IMG/VR virus record: IMGVR_UViG_3300005294_000052 | Coordinates: 1 to 43,024 of that record | Reading direction: 5' to 3' (one strand) | Source: a virus | Length of the DNA: 43,024 nt | Shown: positions 12,343 to 21,378 of the stretch, piece after piece | How the letters are laid out: each line of letters opens with the position of its first letter | How positions within the stretch are numbered: the first letter of the stretch is position 1 | The notes under the pieces: generated by a model | The model's input: only the letters and a program-made list of their open reading frames with translations | Databases searched by the model: none | Told to the model about the DNA's origin: nothing | Translations under genes and position numbers: made by a program

Positions 12343-14565
12343 ATGGCTCTGTCTCAATACTTCGCTCCAGTAGCGGTCAATTCCTCCGGTCGCAAACTCG
12401 GATGGCTTCGCGAAGCCTACCGGGAGTCCGAGATCGGGGTTGAGTCCTGCTACGGATACGATCTTCTGGATGAAGACCTTCGCATTTTTCGACAGATATT
12501 CCCCGACATGCTGTCAGGGTTTAGTGGTCCCGCTCTCTCAAGTCCGCCACTTTCAACGCCCACAGGTGCGGCAGTCAATCGCGGTCTTCACATTCCACAA
12601 GTGAAGCGAATGCTTTCCGAGATGACCGCCATTCTCGGAAACATCGAACCGTCATGGACTCACACGGCCAGCAACGAAGAACTTCGCGATGTATCCGATA
12701 AACTGGATGCTTGCACAAGAGTTTGGTGGGAGCGCACCCATGCAGTTGAGCGCATCATTGAGACGATCCAGTGGTCGGCGGTGAATCGCACGGGCTACAT
12801 CTTCCCCAAGTGGAATCCACATTTTCACGGCATCAATCAGGGCGATATTGAGTTGGGAGTTGGAGGCCCGAAATCCTTCTACCCGCTCTGGTGTCCCAAA
12901 TCAAACGACATTCAGCAGGCTTACGCCGGCACGATCGTTGAAGACATGCCGATTCATCAGTTCGGGATTACCTGGCCGACGCTGGTGAATAGCGTCAAGG
13001 TGAACGATCAGGCCACAGCGAACCTTGCGCAACAGGCAGGGCGCGCGGTGGGAAATGTTTTGCGCGGTGCCGCGGAGTTGTTTGATCCAAGCACAGGTAA
13101 GAAGCAGTTTCACGGCCAAGTCCCAGCAGTCAGGGTTTACTACACCTACATTCGGGACATGTCGATGAACCTCACTGGCAACACGGTCTGGATGGGCACA
13201 CCGCGAACCTATTGGAATTACGCTGTTCCGTCTGTAGGGTCAGACATTCCGACAGGACTCATCAACCCGAGCACCGGGCAAGACCTTACGAAAAAAGCGG
13301 AGAAAGAAGACTGTTATCTCTACCCGTGGCTTCGGTTGGTAATCTGGACGAATGACGTAATTTGCTATGACGGCCCAAGCCATGCGATTCACGGTAAAAT
13401 TCCCGCAGTAAAACTTACTCTCGATCCGTGGCCGTGGGACTATCTCGGCGGTTCATTAGTTCGCGACATTGCATCGCAGGCCGAAGCATTCAACCGACTG
13501 GTTCGTTCGATTGACCATCGCGAACAGAAGAAAGCAAAACCTCCGCGTCAAGTCAATATGGACATGATTGACGATACGACCGCGGAATCGCTTCGCAGGC
13601 TTATTGAAACACCGGGAGAGTTGGTTAAGGTCGACACCTTCCGCGAAGGCGAAGTGATTCGACCGCTTGACGATCCTCGCAACAATGAAATTCAACAGTG
13701 GGAATTGGAGTACGGTAAGCAGTTGGTCGAGATGATGACCGACGTGCTTGGGCTGAACAACCTTCAACGACTGGCCGAATCTCGGCAAATTCCCAGCGGC
13801 GACACCTCAGAAAAACTTCTCCAAATCACAGGCGCGCGCACCCAACGTAAGGGCAACATCATGGAGCGATTCTGTGCTGACCTCGCGCCTATGGTTGACG
13901 GGCTTCTGCTCCAGCACTACAACTTCGAACTCCGATGGAAATTGTTTGGTTATAAAGGTCTGACAGTGTTTGACTACGATCAAGATCGCGGCACGTTAGT
14001 TCCGGCCAACATCCCGGGCCGCGCTCTCTCAAACGGCAATCTCTTCGGTGACGGGCGTTCAGGCCGATTTGATTCTCGCATCAAGCGAGCGCGTTATTTG
14101 GCGGCGACAATGGGAGTTCAGATTGAGCGAGGATCGTTGCTGGACGTGACGTCGATGACGCGACAACTGCTCGAGTTGAGGCTCTACCAGGATCCCAACT
14201 TCCCGAAAGATCCGATTTCACTGGCTGAGTCGCTACGGCTAAATAATGTTGGTAGTTTAGACGACGGCGAGGACAAGGACAGCCGTATAGGGCGTGCTAA
14301 GAAATGGGCGAGAATTCAAACAGAAACCCTCGCAGCCCTTCAAGCGTTAGCGCAACAGATTATGGCGGCGGGTGATCCCTCTGCCCAGCTGGCAACTATG
14401 ATGCAGACCCTTGGCGCGGGTGCTGGCGGCAATGGTGGTGGGGCGCACGATGCGACAGGCCGACCCGAAGGCCGTCCGCCAAGTTATGAAGCACCGCCCG
14501 TGATGGAAACCCGCGACAACGGGCAAAGGACGATCATAAATACATCCGACCGAACTCGTGAATAA
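12343..14565 (+). CDS. Portal protein
   Basis: At 740 residues this is the head-vertex portal through which DNA enters and leaves. It lies downstream of the terminase and upstream of the scaffold and coat, which is the main evidence, together with a portal-like layout. It has an N-terminal helical part, a central beta-rich wing around residues 260-380, and a stem/crown region where a conserved-looking block (ASQAEAFNRLVRSIDH) is followed by long helices. The last 60 residues are Gly-rich and probably disordered. Its length is closer to the P22/podovirus portals than to HK97-type ones of about 400-450 residues. Confidence 0.8.
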   Translation: MALSQYFAPVAVNSSGRKLGWLREAYRESEIGVESCYGYDLLDEDLRIFRQIFPDMLSGFSGPALSSPPLSTPTGAAVNRGLHIPQVKRMLSEMTAILGNIEPSWTHTASNEELRDVSDKLDACTRVWWERTHAVERIIETIQWSAVNRTGYIFPKWNPHFHGINQGDIELGVGGPKSFYPLWCPKSNDIQQAYAGTIVEDMPIHQFGITWPTLVNSVKVNDQATANLAQQAGRAVGNVLRGAAELFDPSTGKKQFHGQVPAVRVYYTYIRDMSMNLTGNTVWMGTPRTYWNYAVPSVGSDIPTGLINPSTGQDLTKKAEKEDCYLYPWLRLVIWTNDVICYDGPSHAIHGKIPAVKLTLDPWPWDYLGGSLVRDIASQAEAFNRLVRSIDHREQKKAKPPRQVNMDMIDDTTAESLRRLIETPGELVKVDTFREGEVIRPLDDPRNNEIQQWELEYGKQLVEMMTDVLGLNNLQRLAESRQIPSGDTSEKLLQITGARTQRKGNIMERFCADLAPMVDGLLLQHYNFELRWKLFGYKGLTVFDYDQDRGTLVPANIPGRALSNGNLFGDGRSGRFDSRIKRARYLAATMGVQIERGSLLDVTSMTRQLLELRLYQDPNFPKDPISLAESLRLNNVGSLDDGEDKDSRIGRAKKWARIQTETLAALQALAQQIMAAGDPSAQLATMMQTLGAGAGGNGGGAHDATGRPEGRPPSYEAPPVMETRDNGQRTIINTSDRTRE

Positions 14566-14568
14566 ACT

Positions 14569-14796
14569 ATGAGCGCTCAACTAAAGCCAGTTCCCCGCAC
14601 GCAGTCTCGCTTACAAATAAAGGCGAGATTTGAACACGAAACACTTCAATTCGAAGGCAATCTTTTTGAATTCGTGGAGCACTTGATGCGCGAGAAGTGG
14701 ACGGGCAAAGGTACGTTTGTGCTCAACCAGGGAACGGTAATGGCAATGGATTTCGATCTTCGCGGGAAAAAGTCTATTGACAATGCGGGAACTTAA
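14569..14796 (+). CDS. Unknown small protein (75 aa)
   Basis: The 75-residue protein starts three bases after the portal stop. It has a basic N-terminus and a core with E-F-V-E-H-L-M-R-E-K-W. No family is recognised. It is the last gene before the intrinsic terminator at 14859-14897. Confidence 0.6.
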   Translation: MSAQLKPVPRTQSRLQIKARFEHETLQFEGNLFEFVEHLMREKWTGKGTFVLNQGTVMAMDFDLRGKKSIDNAGT

Positions 14797-14858
14797 CTCG
14801 TACAGTTAGCGGCGAACGAAGGTCGATTGGCTCGCGCCTATTTAGTAAGGCTACCGAC

Positions 14859-14897
14859 AAAGGCTCACGGGAGAAATCCTGTGGGCCTTTTTCTTTT
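14859..14897 (+). terminator. Strong rho-independent terminator
   Basis: A 14-bp stem (14859-14872 with 14877-14890, including two G-U pairs) closes a GAAA tetraloop. It is followed by TTCTTTT, after the stem's own T-rich end. This would end the transcript carrying terminase and portal, separating it from the scaffold and coat genes. The next frame starts only seven bases later, so a promoter for it would have to overlap the terminator or lie within the first codons. Confidence 0.85.
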
Positions 14898-14903
14898 GAC
14901 AAC

Positions 14904-15203
14904 ATGACACCAATGACATCAGTGCCGACGCAAGGCGGCGACATGGGAATGCGATCGGCGATTAACACCGCCGATCCCAGAGCGTTGATACAGCAACCAG
15001 TTGGTGTTTCAGGCCCGTCACCGGAAGACACTTCTAACGGCATCATTGATTCATTAAAGCAAGTGACCGGCATTATGCAGGCAATCGCTGGATCGAATTC
15101 ACAAGTGGCAGACGAATGCGATGCTGTTCTGAAACTGTGTGTTCAGATAGCGATGAAAACTCAATCACAGGCCGGAAGTCCACCTCAGTCAACTATGTAC
15201 TGA
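14904..15203 (+). CDS. Unknown virion-region protein (99 aa)
   Basis: The frame runs 99 residues, but the start is uncertain. ATG 14904 and 14913 directly follow the terminator and have no ribosome binding site, while ATG 14943 has a weak AAGGCGG before it. The product has a Pro/Gly-rich N-terminus and a C-terminal helical half (IIDSLKQVTGIMQAIAG ...). That is similar in layout to small oligomeric proteins encoded before scaffolds in other phages. The function is unknown. Confidence 0.55.
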   Translation: MTPMTSVPTQGGDMGMRSAINTADPRALIQQPVGVSGPSPEDTSNGIIDSLKQVTGIMQAIAGSNSQVADECDAVLKLCVQIAMKTQSQAGSPPQSTMY

Positions 15204-15261
15204 GTGGATCAACCCGCGCCTCTCGCTCAACCCGGCATAGCCGGAAGGCGGAAAGGTAGAT

Positions 15262-16161
15262 ATGGCAGAATTCAAAATCGAGGATTACATCAAGTCGCTC
15301 AACCTTCAAACCGACGAGGAGAAGAAGGCGGCCGAACTGTTATTCGCGAAACCGGAACGAGTTGAAGAAGTAAAACGCGGCTGGAATACCGTGCAAGAAG
15401 GTTCACGGATTGTCACGGAGGCCCAGACCCTAAAGCAACAAGCCGAAGCCGCGCAACGCGCCGCCGCCGAGAAGGAAGCAGCCAACAAAGCATGGTTCGA
15501 TTCGTTGAAAAAGTACGAGGACGATGCGAAGGCTACGGCAGACAAGGCGACGGCCTACGAGAAGTACCTGGCCGATATGGGCCTGACACCTGAAGCAGTT
15601 TTGACCGGAAGCGGCGTTCAACCGCCGGCACGAAAGGCAGCAGAACCTGCGATGGATACCAAGTTTCTCGAAGAGAACAAGCAATTTCGCGATCAGGTTA
15701 CGGCTACCGCCACCCTGCTGGCCGATCTTCCGTTCGAACTTCAAGCCATCAGCAATCGGCACGTCGAGCTTTACGGGACCGTGCCGCCGCCGGCGGTGAT
15801 GCGGGAACTTAAGGGCAAGTTCCTTGACCCGTCCAACACCAAGCCGCTGATGGAAATCGCCAGCGCAGAGCTGCACTTCGGCGAACGCGAGAAACAAGTA
15901 GCCGATGAGGCTCTTGAAAAGCGCGTCGAGCAAATGCTGGCAGAGAAAACAATGAAATGGGAATCGGAGCATAAACTGCCCACCGGGGCGCTGAGTGCCG
16001 CCGAAACCGAACCCGCCGTCAACATGACGAGCGAGAAATTTGCATCCGAGGTCAAGCGATCTTCGGAGAACGATATTAACCGGGTGAGCGAGAGAGACGT
16101 GGCCGCGTTCCAAGCTGCCGAACAAGAACTCGCTGGCCTCGGCATAAGGATGACCGGATGA
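15262..16161 (+). CDS. Putative head scaffolding protein
   Basis: The 299-residue acidic protein is dominated by charged, Ala-rich helices (clear coiled-coil pattern around residues 40-95) and lies immediately before the coat gene, the standard place for the internal scaffold of tailed-phage proheads. It has no protease motif, so this scaffold would leave or be cut by another enzyme. GGAAAGG at 15249-15255 precedes the ATG. Sequence identity of scaffolds is poorly conserved, so the assignment rests on composition and position. Confidence 0.7.
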   Translation: MAEFKIEDYIKSLNLQTDEEKKAAELLFAKPERVEEVKRGWNTVQEGSRIVTEAQTLKQQAEAAQRAAAEKEAANKAWFDSLKKYEDDAKATADKATAYEKYLADMGLTPEAVLTGSGVQPPARKAAEPAMDTKFLEENKQFRDQVTATATLLADLPFELQAISNRHVELYGTVPPPAVMRELKGKFLDPSNTKPLMEIASAELHFGEREKQVADEALEKRVEQMLAEKTMKWESEHKLPTGALSAAETEPAVNMTSEKFASEVKRSSENDINRVSERDVAAFQAAEQELAGLGIRMTG

Positions 16162-16163
16162 AA

Positions 16164-16185
16164 CACAGGGGCTTCGCCTCCTGTG
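16164..16185 (+). other. Hairpin between scaffold and coat genes
   Basis: An 8-bp stem (16164-16171 with 16178-16185, one G-U) closes the six-base loop CTTCGC. No T-run follows, so it is not a terminator. It sits nine bases before the GGAGG of the coat gene and may protect or process the mRNA so that coat is made in excess. Confidence 0.55.
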
Positions 16186-16204
16186 ACAACACTGGAGGCT
16201 AGAT

Positions 16205-17359
16205 ATGTCACTTAACATTTCGTGGCTGGACGCGATCACAAATAAAGTGATCAATCCGAGCGCGATCGAAGACCTTGTGTTTCGCAATGCCGTACTTCTG
16301 GCCTATACGCGGAAGAACGCATTCGAGGTTTATACGGGCGGTGTCTCAATGGACAACGCCTTCCTCAACAACGCCATGATCGGCGGCGCGTTTGCCAAGG
16401 GCGACCCGCTTTCGACTGACGTAGTTGAGCCGATTGCAGGGCAAACGTTCCCGCCTCGCACGTACTACACAGCGGTTGCGCACTACCTGGAAAATCTCGC
16501 CATCAACCGCGGACCCGCGGCAGTGTTCAAGGCGCTTTCGGTGAAGCACCGAGCAGCGATGAACACCATCAACAACATCTTCAACGTCGCGCTCTATCGT
16601 CACGGACAGGCGACCACCACGGGAATTATCTCGGGTGATCGCAGCACGCAGACGAACGGGCTGGACGAGGCGCTGAATGATGGCGCGACGCAAGGGCCGT
16701 TTGGTGATTATTTCGTCTCGTATGCTGGCCAATCACGCGCCAACACTTCGGAGCTGGCAGCGGGCTACTACTCAGTGCCCTATTTCTGCGGCAATGCGGC
16801 GACTGGCGCGGGAGGCGACATCAACTACTCGAAGATGCTCACGGCTTATTTGCGAGCGGTCAAGGGCAATCGCAAGCCAAACATCGCGCTGACGTCAAAG
16901 TCGTGCTGGGGCTTTATTGCGGCCAAGATTCAGGCGCAGCAAATCTTCCAGTTCACAGCAGGGCAGACGGACGCCTACTTTGGCGCCGACTCAATCAAGT
17001 TCATGGGCTGCGACATCATGATCGACGAGTACTGCCCGTCGACCATTGACGGCGTAAACGACCCTCGGTTGGGCAATTACCTGCTCGGGACGTTTGCAGC
17101 ATCGACCACCAACCAGCAAACGCTGCCTGGCAAGATGCCTTTCGCCGGAGAAACGGTCACTGCTGGCGAGGCGATCTACTGGCTGAACTCCGAACCGCTG
17201 AAGTTCCGCTTGTCGGATCATCCGCTGTTCAACTTCGGATGGAAGGGCTACGTTCCGCAGGCGAACGGCACGAAGATCGTCGGCGACATTCTGGCTATGG
17301 GCACTCTGGAATACAGAGCGCCGTGGCTGGGCGTCATTCAATTCGGTATCACCAGCTAA
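16205..17359 (+). CDS. Major capsid protein
   Basis: The 384-residue protein follows the scaffold and precedes two coat-associated genes. The even hydrophobicity, the N-terminal arm (residues 1-60), an E-loop-like segment around FPPRTYYTAV, and the late EYRAPWLGVIQFGI strand fit an HK97-fold coat. It has no cleavable N-terminal delta domain of HK97 size, so the separate scaffold serves that role. GGAGGCT at 16194-16200 is an excellent Shine-Dalgarno and is repeated before the next two genes. It should be the most abundant virion protein. Confidence 0.8.
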   Translation: MSLNISWLDAITNKVINPSAIEDLVFRNAVLLAYTRKNAFEVYTGGVSMDNAFLNNAMIGGAFAKGDPLSTDVVEPIAGQTFPPRTYYTAVAHYLENLAINRGPAAVFKALSVKHRAAMNTINNIFNVALYRHGQATTTGIISGDRSTQTNGLDEALNDGATQGPFGDYFVSYAGQSRANTSELAAGYYSVPYFCGNAATGAGGDINYSKMLTAYLRAVKGNRKPNIALTSKSCWGFIAAKIQAQQIFQFTAGQTDAYFGADSIKFMGCDIMIDEYCPSTIDGVNDPRLGNYLLGTFAASTTNQQTLPGKMPFAGETVTAGEAIYWLNSEPLKFRLSDHPLFNFGWKGYVPQANGTKIVGDILAMGTLEYRAPWLGVIQFGITS

Positions 17360-17376
17360 AAGGGAGGCTGAGACAA

Positions 17377-17976
17377 ATGTTCAACCAAGACAACGGATTA
17401 ACTCTCGTCACAGGCTTCCTGAATTCTGAAGATGTGGCATATGCCGGGGGATATCAGGGACTCGCGGGAGCCCCGGGCGAACTCGGCCAGATCGTTTCGA
17501 TTGGCGACGCGCTCGCGCTGAAACTCTCGAAGATTGCCACGGGCACGCTGTACGGTGGTCTGTATCAGAAGGTGCAGTTCAAGTCGGGATCGTCCGCATC
17601 GAACATTCGCGGTGGCGCTCTGATTTGGTACGACCGGGCCAACTTCATCGTTACGCCGGATCTCGCGGCCGTGACTGAAGGCGACTTTGCGGGCATCGGT
17701 CTGATGGCGAACACCAAAGGCAACTATGGTTTCATTCAGGTGGCCGGAAAATGCACGATTCAGTACCGCGCCTCGGTGACTGACACTAACGTCAGCGACC
17801 TCGTGCTTCAACTGACCACCACGAACACCTTTGACGCGATTGCGGACGCAACCGGATCATACATCTCAGGTGGAACCAAGGGTCTGAAGAATATCGTCGG
17901 CGTGGCGATCGAAGCTCCGGCCAATAGCGGCCTGAAAACAGCGTCGATTTGGGCGCGCAACCTGAACATCAAGTAA
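17377..17976 (+). CDS. Putative head decoration protein (199 aa)
   Basis: The start at 17377 follows AGGGAGGCT. The 199-residue product is Gly/Ala-rich and beta-rich, with a barrel-like pattern (GALIWYDRANFIVTPDL, GIGLMANTKGNYGFIQVAGKC). Proteins of this kind that directly follow the coat gene often bind the capsid surface as cement or decoration. It is not the lambda gpD trimer family in any obvious way, and the assignment rests on position and composition. Confidence 0.6.
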   Translation: MFNQDNGLTLVTGFLNSEDVAYAGGYQGLAGAPGELGQIVSIGDALALKLSKIATGTLYGGLYQKVQFKSGSSASNIRGGALIWYDRANFIVTPDLAAVTEGDFAGIGLMANTKGNYGFIQVAGKCTIQYRASVTDTNVSDLVLQLTTTNTFDAIADATGSYISGGTKGLKNIVGVAIEAPANSGLKTASIWARNLNIK

Positions 17977-17990
17977 GGGAGGCTGCAAAA

Positions 17991-18893
17991 ATGGCACTGG
18001 TTTACACGCTAATTAAGCGCGGCCACCTTATTGGCGGTCTTGAGGCTATCCTCATGGATATCCTTTTCGACTCAAGCTATCCAACCGGGGGAGAGTTAAT
18101 TGACAATTCCTCGGTTGGATTGCCGGCCATCCTTGCGGCCATCGACACTCGCTCAGGGGTATCTGATGGCCCGTACAACTTCAAATACAACAAAGCGACC
18201 GGGAAGATGCAGGTCTTTCGCTCTGGGAGTGGGCCGATCGAGGTCTATTCCCCGGGCGGTGGCGACATCAAGGGATCGGTTTCTGCGGACGTGGGCATTG
18301 CGTCAGGCGCTTTACCCACCAATGGTCAACTATGGTCGACGTTGGCTGACGCGGCAAACACTACGGCCTTTACCATTGCGCTCCAGCCTGATGTTGGCCG
18401 CAACGTCTCAATCTCGTTGAAGAACACGGTCGCGGGCGCGTCGACGGGTAATGCCGTCACGTTCACGATTGTTGGAACATTCCGCGGTGCGGCACAGACG
18501 GACACGGTGGCGTTTACCGCGCTGGAGTTGACGTCAACCGCGCAGAACGAAGTGGCCACGAAGCATTCGGTGAAGCCGTTTGACTCGGTGACTTCAATCA
18601 CGCCATCGGCGGCACAACCTGCGAGCTGGCAGCACGCGGCAGGACCCGGCAGCAAGATCGGGCTTCCGAATGCTACCGCTACCAACGCCGAAGCTGATCT
18701 GATCAAGCTGACCAAGAACGGTGCGAATCTGGCCATCACGGGTCTGTATTCAACGAATCAGACGGTAGACTTCGGCATCTTGGCTGACGGCGACGACATC
18801 TCGATCGAGTACCTGGGGTCGGGTGGATTCGTCGAACTCAACAGCGCGTTCGATTTGTCGGCCACAACAATGAGAGCCCTGTTTTTAGGTTAA
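17991..18893 (+). CDS. Coat-associated protein of unknown role (300 aa)
   Basis: The ATG at 17991 follows AGGGAGGCTG. The 300 residues comprise an N-terminal 90-residue region, then a beta-sandwich-like part from about residue 95 with many Thr, Val and Ala residues, similar in texture to head-fibre or Ig-like surface domains. No defined family is recognised. Its shared ribosome-binding context and position suggest a structural partner of the coat. Confidence 0.55.
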   Translation: MALVYTLIKRGHLIGGLEAILMDILFDSSYPTGGELIDNSSVGLPAILAAIDTRSGVSDGPYNFKYNKATGKMQVFRSGSGPIEVYSPGGGDIKGSVSADVGIASGALPTNGQLWSTLADAANTTAFTIALQPDVGRNVSISLKNTVAGASTGNAVTFTIVGTFRGAAQTDTVAFTALELTSTAQNEVATKHSVKPFDSVTSITPSAAQPASWQHAAGPGSKIGLPNATATNAEADLIKLTKNGANLAITGLYSTNQTVDFGILADGDDISIEYLGSGGFVELNSAFDLSATTMRALFLG

Positions 18894-18910
18894 TCGGTTA
18901 CAATGCTTCC

Positions 18911-19684
18911 GTGGCAAAACCCCGGTCTGATGAGGCGGTAGAAAAGCGACGTGCTTATGCGCGCGCCTACTACCGCTCTCACCCCCCTACTGGTGAGCGG
19001 CTAGAGCGGAAACGCGAGGCCACACGAAGACATAACGAGAAGAAGCGCCTACTTCGCCCTCCCAAGCCTGTACGTGGCCCGGATCCCGAATCACGAGCAT
19101 GCACCCAATGCCTAGAAGTTAAATCTCTGTCCCTTTTCCATAAGCAGCGCGGTTCACTTTATGGGCGGCGTGCGATCTGCAATGCTTGTGATTACAAAAA
19201 AGAGTGCGAATATCGGCAAAAGCCAGAAGTCCGTGCGCGTCGGCAGGCGCGGCAGAGGGCTGCAAATGCCCGTCTTTCACCAGAAAAGAAAGCAGCCAAA
19301 CGAGATTATCTACGCAGATGGAAAGAGACTTATGTGCCATCCGAAGAACAACGAGAGCGCAACCGTCAAGCTACAAGGGAATGGCATAAGAAGAACCGGC
19401 CTCGTATGCGCGAACACTGTCGCCGCTATGAAGCTAAAAAGCGCGCAGTAACAATCGGCGTGGTTTCGTACGATCGAATTTTAGATCGGGACGGGCTGCA
19501 TTGCTATCTTTGCAATACCGCAGTGGCCGTGAGCGAGCTTAGCTTTGACCACGTAGTGCCCTTGTCGCGCGACGGCGCTCACACAGAAGACAACATTCGA
19601 GTGGTTCATGCCGTTTGTAATTCACGCAAACGCAACCGTCTCTTAAGTGAAATTAAGGGCGACTGGCTAAGGTTGGTGGCTTAA
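18911..19684 (+). CDS. HNH endonuclease (likely homing enzyme)
   Basis: The C-terminal part (about residues 190-245) is an HNH nuclease module: two CxxC-type zinc ligands (CYLC and a later CN), the catalytic DHVVPLSRDG segment and an H-A-V-C-N motif with R-K-R-N-R after it. The N-terminal 190 residues are very basic, with another Cys pair near residues 64-67 (C-T-Q-C) and a C-N-A-C near 90, probably DNA-binding. The gene starts at GTG 18911 without a visible ribosome binding site and ends at the base before the next gene's TTG. Its intrusion into the head module and its composition suggest a free-standing selfish homing gene. A packaging-linked HNH would lie near the terminase, which is not the case here. 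Confidence 0.8.
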   Translation: MAKPRSDEAVEKRRAYARAYYRSHPPTGERLERKREATRRHNEKKRLLRPPKPVRGPDPESRACTQCLEVKSLSLFHKQRGSLYGRRAICNACDYKKECEYRQKPEVRARRQARQRAANARLSPEKKAAKRDYLRRWKETYVPSEEQRERNRQATREWHKKNRPRMREHCRRYEAKKRAVTIGVVSYDRILDRDGLHCYLCNTAVAVSELSFDHVVPLSRDGAHTEDNIRVVHAVCNSRKRNRLLSEIKGDWLRLVA

Positions 19685-20641
19685 TTGAGCACGTCATTTG
19701 ATTTTCTGTGGAATGAGTTGATTGGCACGGTCGATGGCATTGATCCGTTTTCTGCCAAAAAATTTGTGAACAGAAGTTATCTCGATATTTGCAATCAACG
19801 GGAGTGGGGGTTTCTGCGAGGGCGTGCCGTCGTACAAATCCCCGACGCCGTTACTACCGGAACGGTATCTCTCACTCAATTCAGTACATCAATTCAATTT
19901 GACGCGGCAGCAGCAGCGGTGCTGGATGTCTTTGGGTTGAATCCGCCGATTACTCAATGCCAGATTAAGGTAGGCGTGCTCGGCGGGGCTTATTCGATTG
20001 ACGAATACGCAGCCGGCGGCGCTGCAGTCTTGGATCGGGCATACCAGGGCGAGACGGATGCAGCGGCGACATACACCATCCTGCGGTGCTTTGTTTCGCC
20101 ACCTGACGACTTCCTGCGGTTCATTTCGATCAACGACACCTTGCGGTCAAAGACGATGATGTTTGGGCCTCAGTGGACTCAACAGACATTGGATCGATAC
20201 GACCCTCAGAGAATCGACACAAGCGAGCCCTACATCTTCGCAACCTACATTTACCGGGATGGCCATACACAATATGAAATCTGGCCCAACCCCACAGTCG
20301 GGCAAATCTTTTTGTGTGAATACCGGAAGCGTGGGGTTGATTTGGTGAGTGGCGACGATTTACCTGACGCGATTGGCGCGGATTTGGTATTATCGCGGGC
20401 GAAGTATCGAGCGTATGAATTTGGAGCGGCACACGCGACTCAGGCTTGGAAAGTTCAACAGTTCATGGCGTTGATGAAAGAAGCCAATGTGGACTATATG
20501 GTGAAGCTCCGCGATTACAAGAAACTGGACAAGGCTCAGAATCCGGATACAGTGGTGGTTCAGAATGATTGGGCGGGATTTATCTTTGACGCAGGGTGGA
20601 TGCAGTCGCACGCCGGGCCGTTTGGTTGGGGATACTGGTAA
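19685..20641 (+). CDS. Head-to-tail adaptor/neck protein (318 aa)
   Basis: The start is TTG 19685, directly after the HNH stop. The 318-residue product opens with a helical segment of the kind seen in P22 gp4-like or other connector proteins (W-N-E-L-I ... F-V-N-R-S-Y-L-D-I). A beta-rich middle follows, and near residue 240 the C-terminal region has L-V-L-S-R-A-K-Y-R-A-Y-E-F. This resembles neck adaptors that attach to the portal after packaging. The family is inferred from order and pattern. Confidence 0.6.
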   Translation: MSTSFDFLWNELIGTVDGIDPFSAKKFVNRSYLDICNQREWGFLRGRAVVQIPDAVTTGTVSLTQFSTSIQFDAAAAAVLDVFGLNPPITQCQIKVGVLGGAYSIDEYAAGGAAVLDRAYQGETDAAATYTILRCFVSPPDDFLRFISINDTLRSKTMMFGPQWTQQTLDRYDPQRIDTSEPYIFATYIYRDGHTQYEIWPNPTVGQIFLCEYRKRGVDLVSGDDLPDAIGADLVLSRAKYRAYEFGAAHATQAWKVQQFMALMKEANVDYMVKLRDYKKLDKAQNPDTVVVQNDWAGFIFDAGWMQSHAGPFGWGYW

Positions 20642-21030
20642 TGGAATACAAGGCTGAGATCATCTGCCGAAAAACTGAGTACGGCGATGTTTGCGAATGG
20701 AAAGGTAGCCATCGCGCCGTGGCCGCAGTGTACATGGAAAACATCCACCCCTTTATCGGTGACGGCAGGGTGGCTCAGCTTGGTGAAGTGTTCTCGTATG
20801 GTCGGTTGCGACTGCGCGTGGTTGATAATATGTCCGCGTGGAGGACCACGAAAGTTGGGGTGATGCTTGAAAGTCCTCATGCCCAACTCTATTGGCTCTA
20901 TCGCGAGAAGGCCGAAGCAATTGTCAGATTCATCCGTCGCTGCGAACTAGCTGTTCGCGCATTCAAAGGTACACTTCGGATCGGCGAAACATTGCCATTC
21001 ACATCACGACTGGCAGATAGACTTCTGTAG
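20641..21030 (+). CDS. Unknown protein (129 aa)
   Basis: The ATG at 20641 overlaps the previous stop by one base; the frame is open 45 bases further upstream. The 129-residue product is basic with a mixed alpha/beta pattern and Arg/Trp-rich parts. No family is recognised. By position it may be a minor head-completion protein. Confidence 0.55.
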   Translation: MEYKAEIICRKTEYGDVCEWKGSHRAVAAVYMENIHPFIGDGRVAQLGEVFSYGRLRLRVVDNMSAWRTTKVGVMLESPHAQLYWLYREKAEAIVRFIRRCELAVRAFKGTLRIGETLPFTSRLADRLL

Positions 21031-21039
21031 GGAGAAACT

Positions 21040-21378
21040 ATGAAAGACAAAGAACTCAGTGGCCCGAACAAGAGCCATCACGACGCAAGCGGATTGGTGT
21101 CAGCCAGCGACATGTCCATGCCTTGTCCCGAGCAGGGATGGGGCGGAGTTGACAACGTTCCCGGCGTTGATCCCGGCATGACGCCGCCGATTCGCAGTAG
21201 CGTGGATCGGGGCTTCAGTCCGAGCGGTGAAATGGTCGGCGGTCCCGGCCCGAACGTCGGCATGGATGGCAACGATATCGAAGTGCCGCTCACAACTCTT
21301 TTGGACGTTGGCGAACAGCCGGGCGAGAAAACTGGCGCGGGGCTGCGCACGGCGGTTGGCACTTCGTTCAATGGCTAA
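21040..21378 (+). CDS. Gly/Pro-rich disordered protein (112 aa)
   Basis: The 112 residues are rich in Gly, Pro, Ser and Asp with few hydrophobic blocks, so the protein is probably disordered. The stop overlaps the next ATG (TAATG). A role as flexible linker or assembly factor is possible; no family is recognised. Confidence 0.55.
   Translation: MKDKELSGPNKSHHDASGLVSASDMSMPCPEQGWGGVDNVPGVDPGMTPPIRSSVDRGFSPSGEMVGGPGPNVGMDGNDIEVPLTTLLDVGEQPGEKTGAGLRTAVGTSFNG

Noticed and set aside
14896-14924. TTGACA at 14896-14901 as a -35 promoter box
   Set aside because: No -10-like TATAAT sequence lies 16-18 bases downstream, and the box overlaps the terminator's T-run.
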